Program-made: the position numbers and the translations under genes
Shown: in pieces, positions 42,938 to 55,117 of the stretch
Layout: each line of letters starts with the position of its first letter
Numbering within the stretch: the stretch's first letter is position 1
Assembly: GCF_029962835.1 (NCBI RefSeq)
Contig: NC_080588.1
Location: 43,941,001 to 44,005,000 of the forward strand
Reading direction: 5' to 3'
DNA: 64,000 bases
From: Magnolia sinica
Lineage: Eukaryota; Streptophyta; Magnoliopsida; Magnoliales; Magnoliaceae
The notes under the pieces: generated by a model
Database searches by the model: none
The model's input: the letters and a program-made list of their open reading frames with translations, nothing else
What the model was told of the DNA's origin: nothing

Positions 42938-45900
42938 TTAAAGTGCCTTTTTAAGCCAATATACATAATCAGTATTTTTGGAATCTTTAAAACCCATTGG
43001 CTGTTCAACATAGACTTCTTCATGTAAATCGCCATTTAGAAAAGCACTTTTCACATCCATCTGATAGATCTTTATCTTTCTAAAACATGCAATGGATATA
43101 AATAGTCTGATAGATTCAAGACGTGCTACTGGTGCAAAAGTTTCATCGAAATCAATCCCTTCAATTTGAGTATAACCTTGTACCACTAGTCTAGCCTTGT
43201 TTCTAATTATATTTCCACACTCGTCAGACTTATTTTTGAAAATCCATTTTGTTCCAATGATGTGTTTATCTTTAGGTCTTGGTACGAGATACCAAACATC
43301 ATTTCTTACGAATTTGTTGAGTTCTTCTTGCATCGCAACAATCCAGTTCTCATCAGCAAGAGCTTCTTTTATGTTAGATGGTTCTATTTGGGATGTAAAA
43401 CATACATAATTACATATATCCTCAAGTTGTCTACGGGTGCGAACACCGGTGAGAGGGTTTCCAAGAATTTGTGTGGTTGGATGATCTTTAATAGTCCTCA
43501 ACTCAGAATCAGTCTGATTCGATGAAGTATCGGGTTTATCAATGCTTAGTACTTCATCATTATCTGAATTAGAAATTGGCGTGTTTAAGTGATCATCAAT
43601 GACAACATTAATGGATTCTTGAATCACACCAGTCCTTTTGTTCTGAACCCTATAAACTCGACTGTTTAAGGAATATCCTAGAAAAATACCTTCATCACTC
43701 TTCGTATCGAATTTTTTCAAATTTTCACGATCACGTAAAATATAGCACTTGCTGCCAAAAACTCGAAAGTATTTAACAGTAGGCTTTTTATTGAACCACA
43801 ATTCGTAAGCCGTTTTATTATTATCTTTGCTAGTGTAGACTCGGTTAATAATATAGTAAGCTGTGTTGACTGCTTCAGCCCAAAGATTTTTAGAGAGCTT
43901 CATGCTATTCAACATGACATTAGCCATTTCTTGAAGCACTTTATTCTTTCTTTCTACAATTCCATTTTGTTGTGGAGTTTTGGGAGCAGAGAATTCATGT
44001 AATATTCCTTGGTCGGTATAAAACTTCTCAAAATTGCTATTCTCAAATTCAGATCCATGATCACTACGAATTTTACTGATTTGAGAAGATTTTTCAGTTT
44101 GAATCCTTTTGAAAAATTTTCTTACTTCTTCAAGGGTTTTAGATTTATCCCTTAAGAAGACTACCCAAGTGAATCTGGTAAAGTCATCAACTATTACCAG
44201 GATATACTTTTTTCCACAACGACTTTCTGTTCTGGTAGGTCCTATCAGATCCATGTGGAGAAGTTCGAGTGGTCTTGATGTGGTATTTGAATTCACCTTT
44301 TTGTGTGAGTTCTTTGTTTGTTTGCCTATTTGACACTCACCACATATTTTATCTAATTTCTGAAGTTTGGGTAAACCTCTTATAAGTTCTCGTTTGCTCA
44401 ATCTATATAAATTTCGATAATGTACATGTCCAAGACGTTTGTGCCATAAATCAGTCTCGTCTGTATGGACCATGTAACATGTTTGATTAGATGAGCTGGA
44501 TTCGCTAATAATATAGCAATTTTCAGAGGTTCCACGTCCAGTTAATATTAGAGAACCCTTATTGTTTAGTATCTCACAGCTTTGATTAGAAAACCGAACA
44601 TTATGGTTATTATCACATATTTGAGATATAATAAGCAAGTTATGTTTTAAGCCTTTAACATATAAAACATTTTTAAACACAGGAAGATTAAAAAGTTGAA
44701 CCGTACCTTGGCCTATAATCTTGCAGTTGCTACCATCACCAAATGTGACTGAACCATCAGTCATATCTTTCAGATTCGTGAATAAAGCTTTGTCACCTGT
44801 CATATGCCTAGAGCATCCACTGTCTAGGCACCACTTTGAATGACTTGTTGCTTTGAAAGCAGTGTGAACAACCAAGCAGGTAACTTTAGGAACCCATTTC
44901 ATAACTGTTTTGGGTTTAGGAACATAGTTGGTCTTCTTTTGTGTGTATTTGTAGGAATGACCTATAGAGTTAGATTTTAAGAGCTCCTTGAGTAAATCAA
45001 CTATCTTTTCAACTAGTGGATTTCGTTTATGATTAAAATTGACATGGCTGCTTCTAGGTGTTTGAAAAGTTTTTGAATTTCTAGAAAAATCTTGATAAGT
45101 ACTTTTCCCTTTTGAGTTTGAGGACTCTCCTTTAACAAACATAGGAGGAGTATACTTTTGTTTAGGAGGTAGATTTTTATCATAGCCCAACCTGGATCGA
45201 TCGCCACATTTTCTAGATCCGGATAACAGTTTTTCTAACTTTGGATCACCTTGGACATATTTCCATGTGTCCTTTAGACTCAGAAGAGAAGATACTTCAG
45301 TTTTAAGTTTCTCAATTTTAGATTTTAAATCAATAATTAGGGAGTTTTTGAATTCCAAATAGCATTTTGATTTTTCAAAACAATCTGAAATTTGTGATTT
45401 TTCTAAGACAAGTGATTCAAAACAATTTTTGAGTTTAGAAAACTTTTCTTTTTGAAGTTTAAGTTTGACAGCAATTTTACAACTTTCCTTATATAGGGCA
45501 TTGTAAGCGTCTTGAAGATCATCTTCATTTTCACATTCACTACTCAGATTTTCTTCACTTGTTGAGTCATTATTTGAAAATGTGAATTTGGCTAGGGTCA
45601 TAAGAGCTTTAACCTCATTGCCCGACTCAATTTCAGAATCTTCTGATTCAGAAGAACCTTCAGAATCAGATGATTCATCCCATGTAGCCAACATACCCTT
45701 CTTCTTGGGTTTGTCCCTTTTAGGACATCTATTTGCTAAGTGCCCATATTCTTGATAGTTGTAACATTGACTATCTTTCAAAGATTTTCGAGATTTGGGT
45801 CTAAACTTCTTTTTATCATTTGATTTTTGAAAATCAACCCCTTTCTTGCTTTTGAAAATCTTGTAAAATTTCTTAGCTAAAAGAGCCATATCATCTTTTG

Positions 45901-46102
45901 AATCAGAATTTTCTTCTGAATTACATTTAGAAGATTTTAGTGCGATAGATTTACCTTTAGGAGCTTTAAAGTTTAACTCGTAGGTTTGTAGAGAACCAAC
46001 TAGTTCTTCTACCCTCATATTATCCGTATCACGAAGTTCCTGGATCGCGGTTACTTTAGAATTGAACCGTTCAGGAAGTGAGCGTAATATTTTTGCACAC
46101 AC
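42938..46102 (-). pseudogene. Gag C-terminus, protease, integrase and RT N-terminus of element F
   Basis: A 1054-codon open frame. In its numbering: gag end 1-110; zinc knuckle 113-126 ([14 protein letters not shown], where the second Cys is Tyr); long Lys/Glu/Ser-rich coiled-coil spacer 130-300; protease with [12 protein letters not shown] (Asp427); integrase HHCC (His554, His559, Cys587, Cys590) and catalytic Asp618, Asp681 and Glu717 (D,D-35-E); then RT from about 930 with [20 protein letters not shown] and [20 protein letters not shown]. It stops at KKAL, where a conserved RT segment of a few residues has been lost and two stops stand before YEKL. The real start is at 46616; a frameshift near 46125 separates it from the gag start. 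Confidence 0.93.
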
Positions 46103-46121
46103 TTTACTTTTTGGGATTTTA

Positions 46122-46616
46122 TCACAGAAAGCCCCAAATTGAGTTTACAATGTCATTTAATCTAGTGTAAAAGTCCATAAACATTTCATTTTTCTCCATA
46201 TGAATTTCTTCAAATCTGGTTGTGAGGAGTTGGACTTTAGATTTTTTGACAATTGTAGTACCCTCATGTGTTATTTCTAATATATCCCAAGCTTGCTTTG
46301 CAGTATCATAGGAAATGATTCTTTTGAACTCATCCGGTGATAGTGCGCAAGTAATTGCATTTAGTACTTTAGCATTTGCACTACTCTCACTTTTCTGAAG
46401 AGTGGTCCATTGGTAATATGGTGTGACTTTCATAGATTTTGAACCATCAACCCCAGTAACTTCCATGACAGGAGGTTTCCATTCAGTTGTTGTGGCTTGC
46501 CACACACTCTCATCCATTGATTTGAGGAAGATCCTCATTCTGGCTTTCCAATAGGCATAGTTGGAGCCATCAAAGGGTGGAGGTCTAGTGACTGAAAGGC
46601 TATCAAAATTTGACAT
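46122..46616 (-). pseudogene. Gag N-terminus of element F (DUF4219/UBN2 type)
   Basis: Starts MSNFDSLSVTRPPPFDGSNY about 60 bases from the primer-binding site. FDGSNYAYWKARMRIFLKSM is the DUF4219-like start of Ty1 gag. AWDILEITHEGT and KVQLLTTRFEEIHMEKNE are the UBN2 part. It ends at a frameshift, after which the next frame continues [19 protein letters not shown]. It forms the particle shell. Confidence 0.92.
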
Positions 46617-46676
46617 CTTAAATAGCTTAAATCGTTAGCTCAGGAATTAAATCCAAGAATAAAAAAGAGCTATTAG

Positions 46677-46688
46677 GCTCTGATACCA
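46677..46688 (-). other. Primer-binding site of element F (initiator tRNA-Met)
   Basis: TGGTATCAGAGC on the - strand lies two bases from the 5' LTR end. It is complementary to the 3' end of plant initiator tRNA-Met, the usual Ty1/copia primer. Confidence 0.95.
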
Positions 46689-46690
46689 CT

Positions 46691-48696
46691 TGAAAAGGCC
46701 TAGCTATATGTCCTAGAGGGGGGGTGAATAGGACAATGCCAAATAAAACTTATAACAGCGGAATTAAAAAGAATATGATAGCCAAAGTAAATCACAATGC
46801 AGGAAAGTAAAACAGCCTCAAAATTCAGATCTTGAGAGGTTGATACAAATGTTGTTCTAAGGACAACCTTACACCAAAACCCACTGTTTATGGTAGGAAA
46901 ACCTTATTTCTAGAAAGATCTTTGTATCAAATCTCAAACAAAAGAATACAGAAATAAATACAAACCGAATTAAAATAAATTGAAATCACAAATGTATTGT
47001 TCTAGGGACTGACCATACACCATAAAAATGGCAGGCAACCTTGCTGGAACAACTTTTAAAGGAAATTGAATATCAAGTGATAAAGGAATAACAGAAAATA
47101 AATTCTAAACTATTACAAAATTCTCACAATGCTTGAATTAAATGATTACAACATTCACCACCATACATACATCCCACAAAAGAATAATTAAAGATCAGAA
47201 GTATAAATCATTCAACCACAACACAAGGGATTATAGTGGTTCGCCTGTGTGTTCACCAACTGTTAAACAACAGCCACACAGAATGCTACTCCACTCCTAA
47301 TATCCTCACACAGGGGATATTAGCGTTCACTAACAAAATAGGTTTTCCCAGGTTCACCCAAAACCTTTACAATTGTGTCTTTGTCCGTGGGCTTACACAA
47401 TTAAAAACCCCACTTCGAGTTTTCCTGGCTCTCCTCGGATAACCAATACAACGAGATTTTTCCGCAAATCTTGAAAGAAACCAAAAGCAGAAAGGAATTT
47501 ACAATTAAATGTAAAATACCCGATTATCTCCTTCGTTGTAGCAGGCCAGAACTAAGTCGAGTAGATGATTGAATGTCCAAGTTCAATGTCCAATACTCAA
47601 TTACAATGGTTCTAATTCTAATAGATTTTAAATTAAACCAAATAGGGCTTGCCTTAATTGATTTTGATTCCAAAGAAAGGGAATAACAATTCCTCTTATC
47701 AAATTAGATTGGAATAGCTGAAACAAAATCAATTAAATAAAGCTAAGGAAAGAGAATATTAAATAAGCTCACTTAGCTTAGATGGAGCACAGAATTATCT
47801 CTCAGAAGTTCGACGAAGATTGGCTTAAATGGATTACTTAATTCGATGATTTCTTCTAAGATTCGTGCACTATTTATAGGTGAGCAGATCGCGTCTTCGA
47901 CTGTTCTAGGGAGCTCTTCGACTAGTCGAAGTAATAACAGATTTTTGAAAGATTCGGTAGGATAAGCTTTGACCGTTCTACGACTGGTCAAAGGTCTCCT
48001 TCGACTGATCGTAGGTCTCCTTCGACTGGTCGAAGAACCTGAAAAACATCGCTGGATTTTGAGTTGAAGATTTTCGACTGGTCGAAGATGCAGTCGACAT
48101 TGTTCCTTCGACTGGTCGAACAGATTTCTGGACTAGTCGAAGCCTAACAGATTTTATCCGAAATTTGTAACAAACTCACGACTGATCGAGGAATTTCTTA
48201 GACTGGTTGAAGCAACTCTAGGACTAGTCGAAGAAGGCTTAGGACTAGTCGAAGAATAGACCAAATTCATGTAAAATAAACATTCGATTTATGTATCCAA
48301 AATGACCTACTTCTAAGGTCAACCTATGGTCAGTCAAACCTCAACCATGAAGTAAGGACATTGAAACATTAGGAACTAGTGACCTTGAAGTATGAGCCTT
48401 GAAGTCTTGATGTAGTTCAATCTTGAAATCTTGATGTAGCTCAATCTTGAAAATGTCTTGAGTTCTTTACAAACTGCCTTGTACTCTTCTTGAAGTCTTG
48501 TAGCTTGAGTCTTGTCTTGTGAGCAGTTTTTGCATTCAAGATTGATCCTTGTACTTGTGAGCTTTGTTTGTTGTGAGCTTAGCTTGTTTATGAATGTTGA
48601 TCCTTGAGAGAGCTTCACTTATGCAAGTTATATATAACAGTGATTTTGGCACCACAAATTTGACAACAGACAAGGATATAAACTATAGCACTTACA
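46691..48696 (-). repeat. 5' LTR of element F
   Basis: Collinear partner of 37784-39805, 2006 bp. It should hold the promoter. A palindrome-rich cluster lies at about 47895-48260. LTR divergence (low over most of the length, higher in the CpG-rich cluster) indicates a moderately recent insertion. Confidence 0.95.
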
Positions 48697-48701
48697 ATAT
48701 C
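48697..48701. repeat. Target site duplication (ATATC), right copy
   Basis: Right-hand partner of 37779-37783. Confidence 0.95.
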
Positions 48702-50183
48702 CATCCCAGCATTCAACAAAACGATTCAAGTGGATTTAAGACAATACGACAGCAATCAAGACAGGCGAATCTCATTCAGAAATCAGCGTATTTAAGACAA
48801 ATCTATATGCATATGATGATGAGGAATCCTAGATTAGGAATCATAATAAGCACTAATCATTCTTTATTTCCCATTTAGACATTTCAACAAACACATAGGT
48901 TGCATCATTTACTTATCACAATTTATAGGCGTATCTCATACAGAAATTAACGTATTTAAGACAATATGACAGCAATCAAGACAGACATAAATCATTAGCT
49001 ATCATGAAAGCATTGATAAACTGCAACCTAAGCATTTATAGTCCGCACCTTTCGTTAGAATGCTCGACTCGAACTCGGTCCAAATTCTACGTTTCCAAAA
49101 ATGAAATGTCGGGCACCTAGATGATGAAATTGGTTAGCTAGGTTGCCAAAAAACTATCCTGGAGTTCTATCTCGATATTAGGGTTGATATTTTTTACCCG
49201 AAATCATAATTGGAAGAAGTTCGGTAGCGCAACGGGGCGGTGATTAAGCGTGTGGGTGCGTGAGAGAAGATGTCCCTCAATTGAAGCGATCTCCTACACT
49301 TCCTCTTTCTCTCTTTCCTCTTTTCTCCACTTTTCTCTCCTCTCTTTCTATCTAGGGTTTGAAATTCGTATATGAGAGAGAAGGGGTGAAATGAGGGCTA
49401 TTTATAGGCCCAGATGTGATGCAAATGGCCCCAGGGTCACTTTATACCTTGTTTATACCCTGTGGGTGGTTATTTTTTACGAACAGGGCTCATAAGGAGG
49501 CCCACGACTCATCTATGTCATAGGGTACACTCTTTGACAATGGATCCATGCCAGGACATGATTTCGGTGCGATCAGATAAGCCGATCGACCATGGAGAAC
49601 CTATGTCAAATCAATAGTCATATGTGCTCAATCGGGGCCACTGTTATACGTATATGTGCAGGGAAATTTTCTTTCACCATGGGTGAAGTTTGGTCACAAA
49701 CTAACGGTCCGAAATTCTCAACTTTGCGTTAGAGCGAACGGCCCAATTCACTTAAGTTCTAGTTCATTTTCTAAGGATATTCGCGTTTCTCACGCACTTC
49801 ACTCACGACTCAAGTTGGGTGTTTCTGGACACCATTGGGCTTGATTCCTGCGATGGTCATCAAGCCTAGCAGGATGGACATAGTCCTATAATTTCACGGT
49901 CATTGGACCCTCGACTTGCAGTCTAGGTTCGTTATCGAGTTTTAATGTACTCCTGAGAGCAACAGGCCATTGGGATTTCTCGTGGGTCTTTTGTTGACAT
50001 TGAGCTAGTGGTACTCATGGTTTTAAGCCTTTCCATTTGTGAAAATGGTGGCCCAAGCTTAATCCACCGATCATTTAGTACTTAACTAAATCCCGTCTAA
50101 TTTATATGGCAGGATGTGATCCTTGGGCAACTCTGCCTAAGAAGGTACTCGGGTCTTTACATAGATTTTTCTAGGACGTTACA
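48702..50183 (-). repeat. Proximal part of the shared (3') LTR of element E
   Basis: On the - strand it starts TGTAACGTCCTAG at 50183, directly after a polypurine tract, and matches 58704-60356. It continues beyond the nested element F at 37783-37015. Small indels relative to the right LTR occur at 48740-48790. Confidence 0.92.
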
Positions 50184-50200
50184 ATCTACCTCCTTTGAAG
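50184..50200 (-). other. Polypurine tract of element E
   Basis: CTTCAAAGGAGGTAGAT on the - strand, immediately before the LTR start TGTAACGTCC. Confidence 0.85.
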
Positions 50201-51594
50201 AAAAATTGTCCCCAAAATTAGTACCTTTTCGTACTCCTCGAGGATTTATGGGTGGTTTTTCCGGACTTCAGCTTCTGTTTCCCAAGTAGATTCCTCTGTA
50301 TGGTGTGTCCATAACACTTTCACGAGTGGGATAACCTTGTTGCGCAATACTTTCTCTTTCCTATCTAGAACATGTGTTGGCCACAATACATGAGTAGCGT
50401 CTTCCCTTAGCTGTACTTGCTCCCACTTGATAATATGAGTTGGGTTGGGAACAAACTTCTTCAGCATCGACACATGAAACACGTTGTGTACGCCTGCGAG
50501 TGGTGTGGGCAAGGCGAGACGGTACACCACCACACTCACTTGGTGTAAAATCCAGAACGAGCCAATGAATCTTGGCGTGAGTTTCCCCTTCCTGCCAAAA
50601 TGAAGTACTCCTTTCATTGGAAAAACTTTAAGGAATACATGGTCCCCAACTTTGAATTCTAACTGTCCCTGTCTCGTATCAGCGTAGCTCTTCTGCTTAC
50701 TCAAGGCCATAAGGAGTCAACGCCTGATAATATTGATCTTTTCTGAGGTCCCCAAAACCAGATCTAGGCCAACCAAGCTTTTCTAGCCAACTTTCACCCA
50801 ACAATGTGGAGCCCAACATGGGCGTCCATACAAGGCTTGCCGATGCTTGCTTGAAAACTGTTATTATAAGTAAATTCGGCATAAGGGAGACAATCATCCA
50901 AGCTGTCCTTGAAATCAAGTACGCATGCTCATAACATGTCCTCAAGTATTTGATTTACCCACTCTGTCTGCCCATCAGTCTGTGGGTGGAACACAGTACT
51001 AAACTTTAGCTTCACCCCCATCGCCTCTTGTATTCGAGTCCAGAACATAGATGTGAATCGTGTGTCTCGGTCCGACACAATCTCTAGAGGAACCCCATGC
51101 AGTCATACTATCTCCTTAATGTACAGCTTGGTCAGGTCATCTGCCGAATTAGAAACTCGTATTGGAAGGAAATGGGCCGATTTTGTCAACCGGTCCACAA
51201 TCACCCTAATGGAGTCATGCCCCTTTCTTGTCTTTGGTAACCCAGAAATGAAATCCATGGATATGAAATCTCACTTCCACTCGGCTATGGGCATGGGCTG
51301 AAGTAAACCAGGGGGTTAGCGGTGCTCGGCCTTAACTTGCTGGCACGTGAGGCATCAGGACACAAAGTCTGCTATTTGGGCCTTCATGTTGTCCCACCAG
51401 TACGAACGCTTCACGTCCCGATACATTTTCGTACTACCCGGATGCATCGCTAACTTTGAATTGTGAGCGGCCTCTAGAACTTCTCTCCTCAAGTCGTGAA
51501 GGTTTAGGATGCTACGATACCGCAAACCTCCACCTAAGCTAATCCTCCATTCTGATTCTTCACTGTCGCTTGCATGCTCTCTCATTTTTACCAA
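50201..51594 (-). pseudogene. Ty3 integrase and chromodomain of element E
   Basis: In order: AAHNSKLAMHPGSTKMYRDV and, after a stop, CLTCQQVKAEH (HHCC); MDFISGLPKTRKGHDS (first Asp); [20 protein letters not shown] (second Asp); [20 protein letters not shown] (Glu region); then stops. The frame 50710-50246 is open and holds VGDHVFLKVFPMKGVLHFGR, GKLTPRFIGSF (GPY/F module) and a chromodomain with HVLDRKEKVLRNKVIPLVKV and a TWE tail. This places E in the Tekay/Del group of chromoviruses, like element A. Stops at about 51353, 50700-50830 and 50246 disable it. Confidence 0.88.
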
Positions 51595-51609
51595 TAGCTC
51601 ATCTTCTTT

Positions 51610-52248
51610 CTAAACCACAATGATTCGGTCATCAATAAGTGGTTGCATGTGGAAGTGTGCGACGCTCTTAAATGGCTCCTCCACTGTTAGCCTTTGTTCG
51701 AAATCTCGCACGAACTCCACCATATTCCACTCTCTTACCATTAACGGGGCTACAAATTCTACAGTTTTCTTGCGGCTCAATGCATCGGCCACAAGGTTGG
51801 CCTTGTCAGGATGGTAAGAGACTTCAAACTTGAAGTCTTTCAAAGTCTCCATCCAATGTCGTTGCCTCATATTCAGGTCCCTCTGCGTAAAGATGTACTT
51901 GAGGCTTTTATGGTCGCAAAGGAGCTCGAACTCCTCTCCGTAAAGGTAATGTCTCCAAAGCTTTAATGGTAAATGACTGCCGCCAACTCTAGATTATGAG
52001 TGGGGTAATTTTCTTCATGTTTCCTCAACTGTTGAGAGACATAGGCGATCACCTATCCTTTTGCATAAGCACACAACCCAAACCGACGTGAGAGGTGTCT
52101 GTGTAAATAGTATATCTAACCCCTTACTTTGACAGCACTAGCATGGTTGTAGACGTTAGCTTGTACTTTAATTCTTGAAAGGTTGCCTCTGCTTTCTCGT
52201 TCCAAGCAAATTTAAGATATTTCCAAGTAAGTTGAGATAATGGCCGGA
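51610..52248 (-). pseudogene. Ty3 RNase H remnant of element E
   Basis: The clear part (51870-51610) reads [20 protein letters not shown], then [20 protein letters not shown], the RNase H-integrase tether of Ty3 elements. The upstream RNase H core (51880-52240) is recognisable only in fragments such as KYLKLAWNEKAEATFQELK and [12 protein letters not shown], through frameshifts and stops. Confidence 0.75.
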
Positions 52249-53057
52249 CTATCTTGGAGAATCTTTAATAAATCGACGATAATAGCTTTCAAGTCCAAGG
52301 AAACTCCTCACTTCTGTGACTGAGCCGGGCTGCTCCCTGTCCTGTATCGTGGTCACCTTGGCAAGGTCTACGATGATTCCTTCCTTAGAACTTGACTTTT
52401 TCCTTCTAGAAGTCACATTTTCGTTACTATGCAAACAATTGATTTTGCCTAAGTGTATCAAGGACTACTCATAAGTATTCTTCGTGGTCTTGTCGACTCT
52501 TTGATATATCAGAATGTCGTCGATAAATACGATGATGAATCGGTAAAGATACGGCCGAAACACCCGATTCATGAGATCTATGAATACGATCGGTGCATTT
52601 GTAAGTCCAAATGGCATTACAAGGAATTTGTAGTGCCCAAAGCTGGTCCTGAAAGTTGTTTTCTACACGTCTTCATTCCTGACGCACAACTGATGATACC
52701 CGGACTGTAAGTCTATCTTTGAAAAATACTGAGCCCCATTCAATTGGTTGAACAGATCATCTATCCTGGGCAGAGGATACTTGTTCTTTACCGTGACATG
52801 ATTTAACCTGCAATAATCTATACACAACCGCACCGACCCATCCTTCTTTTTCATAAACAACACAGGTGCTCCCCAAGGAGTACGCTCAGCTGTATAAAAC
52901 CCGAGTCCAATAAATCATCAATCTGCTTCCTTGATTCCTCCATTTCACATAGAAGCATGCGGTACATCGGTAAGGAGATAGGTGTCGCCCCTGGCACAAG
53001 GTCGATGGTAAAATTGATCTCGCGCTGAGGAGGTAGTCTAGGGATCATTCTAAACAT
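52249..53057 (-). pseudogene. Ty3 reverse transcriptase of element E
   Basis: Begins RLPPQREINFTIDLVPGATP, then [40 protein letters not shown], a [10 protein letters not shown] block and the catalytic FIDDILIY (about 52505-52530), ending FLGLESYYRRFIKD. The catalytic Asp residues are present. Frameshifts at about 52860 and 52660 and an atypical insertion before 52249 interrupt it. Confidence 0.88.
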
Positions 53058-53069
53058 ATCCGTGAAATC

Positions 53070-53609
53070 TTAAACTACTGACATATCCCCAAGTGACGGA
53101 CCATCATAATTCTCCAACAGGGAAGCATAACAACTAATGCGGTAGGGCCAACTGACCTGAATTGGGAAGGTGAAGGTCATGCCCTCGGGCCCATGGGCTG
53201 TCACCAATTTAATTTCATAGTCGATTTCTGCCTTCATTTTGGTAAGCCAATCCATGCTGAGGATGATGTCGTAATAATATATCTTGGTGATAATCAAGTT
53301 AATGCACACCACTCTGCTCCCTAAGTCTATCGGGCAACTCTTACAAAGCTTAGTGGTGTCAGAGAAGGTCCCTGCTGCGGCGATGACTCTCACCCCAATC
53401 ATAGGGGTAGTGCCCAACCCTAATTGCTTGACTATAGAGGATGGTATCATTGAAACAGTGGACCCGGTGTCCACTAACAGGAATACAGGTGTACCTTGAA
53501 TGTGGGAAGTGACTTTAAAGGCTAGCGGTACTGTAACCATTGATTCAGCTGCCTCAGCGGCGAGTGCATGCACGCGAGCTTGTTGTGGGCAGTTAGACAA
53601 TACTTTCAT
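53070..53609 (-). pseudogene. Ty3 protease of element E
   Basis: PVFLLVDTGSTVSMIPSSIV carries an intact DTG active site. YYYDIILSMDWLTKMKAEID is the conserved C-terminal block. The frame is open for 179 codons but ends before RT. Confidence 0.88.
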
Positions 53610-53699
53610 AGGTCGTTGTGGCGGCCTATTTTGGGATACAGGAAGTCAGTTGTATGGTTGCGCCGGTGCCACAGATCGTAAAGGTGGGGCTAAAATAGA

Positions 53700-54840
53700 G
53701 TGCGGTGGCTGGCGGTTGACCCTCTAAGGCGGTGTGTAGTCGTTATCCCTCATCTTGGTAAAGCAAAAAAAGGTCAGTGTGGCCCGCTTTATTACAGTAG
53801 GTACACATAAGATCAGAACGCCTCTGTTGAGCCGGTAGAGCCATTAGTCTTGGGGGCGAGTTCATATGCAGCCTCTTGCCGAGAAATGGCCGGGTTTGCA
53901 ATTCAGGCCTAGGCCTCGGGCCCATTAGCAAGCGTGTTCAGGACACCCGCTCACCATCCTGCTCAGCTCACAGGGACATGTTTATCAATTCAGCATATGT
54001 GGGACTGCTAGCACAATACATTTTGGTACAGATGTCAACCCGCAACCCTTCCAAAAATCATCACATTCTCATCGACTCATTTGCCAAAATCAAAGGAGCA
54101 TATCTAGCTAGCTCCATGAAACGGTTCTCATAATCTGCCACTGTCATTTCCCTTGTCTGAGGTGGATGAATTCGCCCTATTTTTCGTTACAGTAAGTGAA
54201 GGGGAAGTATTTCCCGTGGAAACGCGTTTCGAACTCGTCCCAGGTCCACGCAAATTCTGCGGGAACAGTTCGTAGGACATTGTCTCATCATAGGCTAGCC
54301 TCCTTCTCAAACATATATGTAACTAGCTCGACCTGTTCCGCTTCGGTATAGTGTAGTGGCTTTAACATCTTAGAAATATGATCCAACCAGTATTCGGCCT
54401 CCTCGGGTCTGAGTACCTACAAAAGTGGGAGGTCGGAGGTGTTGAAAATGCTCAAACAGGCCACTTGCAGCCATTGTCCCAGTAGCCTGTATGTGTTGCA
54501 TCGGCGGGACCACGTTCATATTTTGTGCAATGGCCCCCGCTATAGTCGCCAGGACTTGTTGTTGCTATTGCATTAAGAGCATCATCTTCTCCAATCTATC
54601 TGGGGGAAGGGCTGCCTGAGGCATATGTGGCGTTGATGAAGACGTGCGGTTCTGACCTAGAACCGGTGGTGCACTCGACGTTGGCCCATTTGTGGGGCCG
54701 GTGGCCGGTTGTGAATCCGGCATTGTCTCGCCAACTGGACCCAAACTAGGGTCTGTTTGGCTATCACTCGGGAGAGGGGCCCTATCAACCAACCCACCAA
54801 GTGGAAGACGTGCCATGTTCCGAGTAGTTTTAGGAGGCAT
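53700..54840 (-). pseudogene. Ty3 gag of element E
   Basis: Starts MPPKTTRNMARLPLGGLVDR. It has a Pro/Ser/Thr-rich leader, a Gln-rich segment interrupted by a TAG, GLFEHFQHLRPPTF, a frameshifted core with YETMSYELFPQ-like text near 54250, and a zinc knuckle beginning CTYCNKAGHTD (about 53810) whose last Cys is not seen. Several stops are present. A truncated second copy lies at 35483-36002. Confidence 0.8.
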
Positions 54841-55117
54841 TCCCTATATACAACATAGGGTATAACATTTATACAGTTAAGGTAACATCATTAGCTTTTC
54901 TCAAACATTCCACACATTACTGAACAAAAAGAGCTCCATGCATTTCATTAAACAAAATTTGTCACAGTTACATATGATATGGCATTACATGTACTATGAC
55001 AGAGAACACATGACAACTAACTAACAAAAGACTTCAACATTTACCAACCTAGCCTCCAAACTGAGCCTATCCAAGGCCATTACAAAAAAGAAACAAAAAG
55101 TAACTACAACTATACTA

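Larger units (their letters stand above)
37784..48696 (-). mobile_element. Sirevirus-like Ty1/copia retrotransposon (element F), nearly complete
   Basis: A 10.9-kb element on the - strand: 5' LTR (46691-48696), primer-binding site, gag, pol, a separate accessory frame, repeated polypurine motifs and 3' LTR (37784-39805). It is flanked by a perfect 5-bp target duplication ATATC (37779-37783 and 48697-48701), and the empty site can be read in the paralogous LTR at 58700. About 2-kb LTRs, extra coding capacity 3' of pol, several GGGGGAG motifs before the 3' LTR, and palindrome-rich LTRs all fit Sirevirus. Lesions (gag frameshift, RT deletion with stops, RNase H frameshift, altered zinc knuckle) make it defective. 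Confidence 0.93.

Noticed and set aside
46677..46688. Part of a tRNA-Met gene
   Set aside because: Only the 12 bases of a primer-binding site are present, two bases from an LTR end, with no other tRNA sequence around.
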